DNA of 64,000 bases from an uncultured Eubacterium sp. (GTDB lineage Bacteria > Bacillota > Clostridia > Lachnospirales > Lachnospiraceae). Positions 60,999-64,000 of this stretch are shown here, piece by piece. A model generated the notes under the pieces. That model did not search any database, was not told the origin of the DNA, and saw nothing but the letters and a program-made list of their open reading frames with translations. Both the position numbers and the translations under genes were made by a program. The stretch spans positions 34,060-98,059 of the forward strand of contig CAJTLS010000007.1 of the NCBI GenBank assembly GCA_910577295.1, in the 5' to 3' direction. Within the stretch, counting starts at the first letter, position 1, and each line of letters begins with the position of its first letter.

Positions 60999-61540
60999 TG
61001 AAAAAGAAATATTTTTTACGGGGACTAGGAGCGGGTATACTCATTACCGCACTTATTCTGTCTATCGGATACCGCAAACAGGATTCCGGAGAATCTGTCG
61101 TACAGAGGGCAAAGGAATTAGGGATGGTCTTTCCTGAAAAGACACCGGACGCGACAGCGACGGCAAGTGGTTCGGCGACCGCAGTTACGACAACTCCTGC
61201 GAATACACCGAAAGAATCGCCGAAGAAATCGGAAAGATCGACAGCGGATACAACAAAAAGGCCCGACGCAAAACCGACAGCGACATCCACAAAGAAGGAC
61301 AAGCCGACGCCAACCGCCGGTAATTCGGCGAGCAAAAGGAAATTTACGGTGCGGGAAGGATTGTTATCAAGTTCTGTGGCAAGGGAGATGAAAGAAGCTG
61401 GAATTATTAAAGATGCGGACGCTTTTGATAAGTATATTGAGAAAAGCGGAATGGCGCGGAAAATCCGGACTGGCACATATAAAATTCCGGTGGGCGCGAG
61501 TTATTCCCAGATTGCAAAGATTATTACACGGAGCGAGTAG
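60998..61540 (+). CDS. Membrane protein with MltG (YceG) N-terminal-like domain
   Basis: This 180-residue protein has one membrane helix (about 7-24), a Thr/Ala/Pro/Lys linker (about 50-108) and a C-terminal domain (about 112-180) with FTVREGLLSSSVAREMKEAG, then RTGTYKIPVGASYSQIAKII. This resembles the LysM-like N-terminal part of the endolytic transglycosylase MltG. The catalytic domain with its glutamate is missing, so it is probably not an active lytic enzyme. ATG overlaps the preceding stop (TAATG), coupling it to the swrB-like gene. Confidence 0.65.
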   Translation: MKKKYFLRGLGAGILITALILSIGYRKQDSGESVVQRAKELGMVFPEKTPDATATASGSATAVTTTPANTPKESPKKSERSTADTTKRPDAKPTATSTKKDKPTPTAGNSASKRKFTVREGLLSSSVAREMKEAGIIKDADAFDKYIEKSGMARKIRTGTYKIPVGASYSQIAKIITRSE

Positions 61541-61574
61541 TGGAACTGATGCATATGAAAATAGAAAAATTTTC

Positions 61575-61603
61575 TTGCCATATGTGTAACAGCGTGTTAT
61601 AAT
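61575..61603 (+). promoter_or_regulatory. Strong sigma-A promoter for rpsB-tsf
   Basis: TTGCCA (61575-61580), a 17-base spacer and a perfect TATAAT (61598-61603). The leader to rpsB is about 100 bases. Confidence 0.8.
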
Positions 61604-61633
61604 AAATCGGATTGAAAAAATCACACTTGTTGA

Positions 61634-61668
61634 TTTTTGCTATGGTGCCGTTATCGGTGTGGCAAAAA
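61634..61668 (+). promoter_or_regulatory. rpsB leader hairpin
   Basis: TTTTTGC (61634-61640) and GCAAAAA (61662-61668) form a 7-bp stem with further short pairing inside (TGCCG/CGGTG). It lies in the 5' leader of rpsB. Ribosomal protein S2 operons are often autoregulated through such leaders; a match to a known motif is not shown. Confidence 0.4.
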
Positions 61669-61710
61669 GAAGAAGCAGGTGGAAGAAAAACCAAATGGAG
61701 GTAAGAAATA

Positions 61711-62445
61711 ATGAGTGTTATTTCAATGAAACAGTTACTGGAGGCAGGTGTTCATTTTGGACATCAGACGAGAAGATGGAACCCTAAAATGGCAGAGTAC
61801 ATCTATACCGAGAGAAATGGTATTTATATCATTGATTTGCAGAAATCGGTAGGAAAGGTGGACGAGGCCTACAATGCGATTAAAGAAATTGCAGCCGATG
61901 GCGGTAAAATTCTTTTTGTCGGTACGAAAAAGCAGGCGCAGGATTCAATTAAGACAGAGGCTGAGCGCTGTGGTATGTATTATGTCAATGAGAGATGGCT
62001 TGGCGGTATGATGACTAATTTCGAGACGATTAAGGCTCGTATCAAGAGATTGAAAGCTATTGAGAAGATGTCAGAAGACGGAACATTTGATGTGCTTCCG
62101 AAGAAAGAGGTTATTAACCTGAAAAAGGAATGGGCAAAATTAGAGAAAAACCTTGGCGGTATTAAGGATATGAAAGAGATTCCGGATGCTATCTTTGTTG
62201 TTGATCCAAAGAAAGAGAAGATTTGTATTCAGGAAGCGCACATCCTTGGCATTCCTTTGATTGGTATTGTAGATACGAACTGCGACCCGGAAGAATTGGA
62301 TTACGTTATTCCGGGAAATGACGACGCTATTCGTGCCGTTAAACTGATTGTTTCCAAAATGGCGGATGCTGTTATCGAGGCAAATCAGGGTGAATCAATG
62401 GCAGATGAAGCTCCGGTTGAAGAATCAGAAGAAGAGGCAGTATAA
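61711..62445 (+). CDS. rpsB: 30S ribosomal protein S2
   Basis: This 244-residue ribosomal protein has the S2 signatures SMKQLLEAGVHFGHQTRRWN and PDAIFVVDPKKEKICIQEAH. It has an acidic C-terminal tail. GGAGGT precedes the ATG. Paired with tsf as in nearly all bacteria. Its location directly after a motility cluster follows the Bacillus order. Confidence 0.99.
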   Translation: MSVISMKQLLEAGVHFGHQTRRWNPKMAEYIYTERNGIYIIDLQKSVGKVDEAYNAIKEIAADGGKILFVGTKKQAQDSIKTEAERCGMYYVNERWLGGMMTNFETIKARIKRLKAIEKMSEDGTFDVLPKKEVINLKKEWAKLEKNLGGIKDMKEIPDAIFVVDPKKEKICIQEAHILGIPLIGIVDTNCDPEELDYVIPGNDDAIRAVKLIVSKMADAVIEANQGESMADEAPVEESEEEAV

Positions 62446-62469
62446 TTTAGAAAGGTAGGATTTTGAACA

Positions 62470-63411
62470 ATGGCTAATATTTCAGCTTCAATGGTAAAAG
62501 AATTGAGAGAGATGACAGGCGCCGGTATGATGGATTGTAAGAAAGCTCTTACAAATACGGAAGGCGATATGGATAAGGCAGTTGAATGGCTTCGTGAGAA
62601 TGGTCTTGCTAAGGCTGAGAAAAAGGCAGGAAGGATTGCCGCAGAGGGAATTGTAAAAACAAATATCAGCGAGAATGGTAAAAGCGCTGCTATCGTTGAA
62701 GTCAACAGTGAGACGGATTTTGTAGCTAAAAATGAAAAATTCCAGAACTTTGTTGCCGCAGTAGCGACACAGGTAAGCGCTTCTGACGCAGAAGATATCG
62801 ATGCGTTTATGGCTGAACCGTGGGCTGCCGATACTTCTAAAACAGTTAAAGAAGAGTTGGCTTCCCAAATTGCAACAATCGGTGAGAATATGAATATCCG
62901 CCGTTTTGCCAAAGTATCCAGTGAGAATGGTCTGGTAGTGGATTACATCCATGCAGGTGGAAAGATTGGCGTTCTCGTTGCAGCAGAGACGGACAATACC
63001 GGAGACGAGATTGTTGAGTGCTTAAAGAATGTGGCAATGCAGATTGCCGCTATGAGTCCTCTGTACCTTTCTACGGACGATGTGTCAGAAGACTATAAGG
63101 AAAAGGAAAAAGAACTTCTTCTTGCACAGGCAAAAAATGATCCTAAGAATGCAGGTAAACCGGATAATATTATCGAGAAGATGATTACCGGACGCTTAAA
63201 TAAAGAGTTGAAAGAAGTGTGCTTATTAGAGCAGGCTTATGTAAAAGCAGAAGATAAGGAAAATGTAGCACAGTATGTGCAGTCTGTCGCTAAGGCAACT
63301 GGCTCGAACTTGAAGCTGTCACAGTTTATTCGCTTTGAAACAGGTGAGGGACTTGAGAAGAAGGAAGAGGACTTTGCAGCAGAAGTAGCAGCACAGATGG
63401 GAGGAAACTAA
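62470..63411 (+). CDS. tsf: Elongation factor Ts
   Basis: This 313-residue protein has the UBA-like N-terminus (MVKELREMTGAGMMDCKKAL), the conserved TDFVAKNEKF and a two-part core. EF-Ts exchanges GDP for GTP on EF-Tu. In Bacillus pyrH and frr follow; here no gene follows in the remaining 589 bases, so that linkage is broken or displaced. Confidence 0.99.
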   Translation: MANISASMVKELREMTGAGMMDCKKALTNTEGDMDKAVEWLRENGLAKAEKKAGRIAAEGIVKTNISENGKSAAIVEVNSETDFVAKNEKFQNFVAAVATQVSASDAEDIDAFMAEPWAADTSKTVKEELASQIATIGENMNIRRFAKVSSENGLVVDYIHAGGKIGVLVAAETDNTGDEIVECLKNVAMQIAAMSPLYLSTDDVSEDYKEKEKELLLAQAKNDPKNAGKPDNIIEKMITGRLNKELKEVCLLEQAYVKAEDKENVAQYVQSVAKATGSNLKLSQFIRFETGEGLEKKEEDFAAEVAAQMGGN

Positions 63412-63533
63412 TAAGAAAAGTTTCCAATTAAAATTCCTTGAAAACATGGGAGAATCAAGCATCAGAGTATGTTTTGTGAATATAAATAGAGTAACATAAG
63501 CTATCGTAAATCATTGTAAAATATCACATTAAT

Positions 63534-63578
63534 TTTGGTAAAGATTTGGTACGGATTTTGGTAAGAATTTTTACCAAA
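63534..63578 (+). repeat. TTTGGTA direct repeats with inverted copy
   Basis: TTTGGTA occurs at 63534, 63545 and 63557, spaced 11 and 12 bases, and inverted as TACCAAA at 63572. The last pair forms a perfect 8-bp hairpin (TTTGGTAA/TTACCAAA, loop GAATTT). Near-helical spacing suggests a protein-binding array. Confidence 0.5.
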
Positions 63579-63653
63579 GTCATTCACGAAAAGTTTGCTT
63601 GTTTATTTATGTTTTGGGAGGAATGAAGCATCTAATGAAATTTCAATATTTTT

Positions 63654-63694
63654 AAGGGTATTATTTGTCTTGATAGATAATGCCCTTATTTTTT
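63654..63694 (+). terminator. Intrinsic terminator downstream of tsf
   Basis: AAGGGTATTAT (63654-63664) pairs with ATAATGCCCTT (63677-63687), 11 bp with one G-U pair, followed by A and six T (63689-63694). It lies 243 bases after the tsf stop. Confidence 0.75.
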
Positions 63695-64000
63695 ATATGA
63701 AAGGGTTTTATAGAATTGATACGGAAGAACACTTTCTTATACTCATTATTAGATATAGGAATATTATTCTATAGAATATTCTTTTTGTTTTGTAATAACC
63801 AAAAAGGCAATCATACATATGTTCGGTTAAAAATTGCAAGAAAGGAGAGATCTTGCACATATGATATTTTTTAGTAAACAGTCGGTGTTATTTTTAAGTT
63901 CGAATCTTAATACTAAAATTCAATTATAAAGAGTCTGTGAAACTTTTTCTGTAAAATAAAGAAATAACTGGTCTTCTATGATAAAATAAAAATCATAGGA

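Larger units (their letters stand above)
63412..64000. other. AT-rich stretch without a convincing gene
   Basis: This 589-base tail holds, in order: three spaced TTTGGTA repeats and one inverted copy (63534-63578), an intrinsic terminator (63654-63694), an AT-rich hairpin GAATATT/AATATTC followed by T5 (63759-63786), a hairpin with AAGGAGAGA as its loop (63835-63857), a 22-codon open frame (63861-63929) behind it, and a 9-bp inverted repeat at the right edge (63974-64000). No reading frame of useful length or known RNA gene is visible. Confidence 0.6.

Noticed and set aside
63766..63777. ATTCTATAGAAT palindrome as an attachment or operator site
   Set aside because: It lies in very AT-rich DNA and is better explained as the loop region of a weak hairpin; no integrase or repeat partner is visible.
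1..64000. CRISPR arrays, insertion sequences, prophage or toxin-antitoxin genes
   Set aside because: No regular spacer repeats, transposase or phage motifs, or paired small toxin-antitoxin genes were seen.

Overview
The window reads as a motile, spore-forming member of the Lachnospiraceae (class Clostridia, Firmicutes); the genus is not resolved. The basis is a sporulation sigma factor G, a CodY, strong AGGAGG-type ribosome binding sites with several GTG/TTG starts, and a gene order matching the Bacillus/Clostridium fla/che operon: codY, flgB ... sigD, swrB-like, rpsB, tsf. Sixty of 61 recognised genes lie on the + strand; only sigG is on the - strand. I see no tRNA, rRNA, CRISPR array, insertion sequence or phage gene.

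Region 1 (1-19819) is a plant-glycan uptake and breakdown locus. It has two pairs of ABC sugar permeases, each with a solute-binding protein, and no ATPase. Between the pairs sit an NHL-repeat/TPR membrane protein, a Yip1-type membrane protein and an 864-residue DUF5696-type lipoprotein. Downstream are a cytoplasmic GH3 beta-xylosidase-like enzyme, a GH67 alpha-glucuronidase, mannonate dehydratase (uxuA) and a fructuronate-reductase-type dehydrogenase (uxuB). The likely flow is import of methylglucuronic-acid-decorated xylo-oligosaccharides, release of (methyl)glucuronate and xylose inside the cell, and conversion of fructuronate through mannonate to 2-keto-3-deoxygluconate. The isomerase uxaC, kdgK/kdgA and the shared ATPase must lie elsewhere.

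Region 2 (19820-27368) holds housekeeping and development genes: sigG (convergent with uxuB), a YlmC/YmxH-family gene, nrdR, comM, dprA, topA and codY, several with readable sigma-A promoters.

Region 3 (27432-61540) is one long flagellar and chemotaxis cluster: flgB-flgC-fliE-fliF-fliG-fliH-fliI-fliJ-ylxF/motE-like-fliK-flgD-flagellar operon protein-flgE-flbD(swrD)-motA-motB-fliL-fliM-fliY-cheY-fliO-fliP-fliQ-fliR-flhB-flhA-flhF-flhG-PilZ-cheB-cheA-cheW-cheD-orphan-sigD-fapA-orphan-swrB-like-MltG-N-terminus-like. It encodes the rod base, hook, export gate, motor, switch, placement GTPases and much of the signalling pathway. Flagellin, caps, hook-junction genes, flgM, cheR and receptors are absent. 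Internal signals divide it: a sigma-D-like promoter before fliK, an intrinsic terminator after flgE, and sigma-A-like promoters before motA and fliM.

Region 4 (61541-64000) has rpsB and tsf behind a strong promoter and a structured leader, then about 590 bases with no convincing gene but with spaced repeats, hairpins and an intrinsic terminator.

The least expected signals are noncoding. Two 36-bp hairpin elements (12863-12898 and 39066-39101) are 75% identical without gaps, and all four of their stem differences preserve base pairing. A 150-bp nested inverted-repeat element (19811-19960) shares the same end motif.
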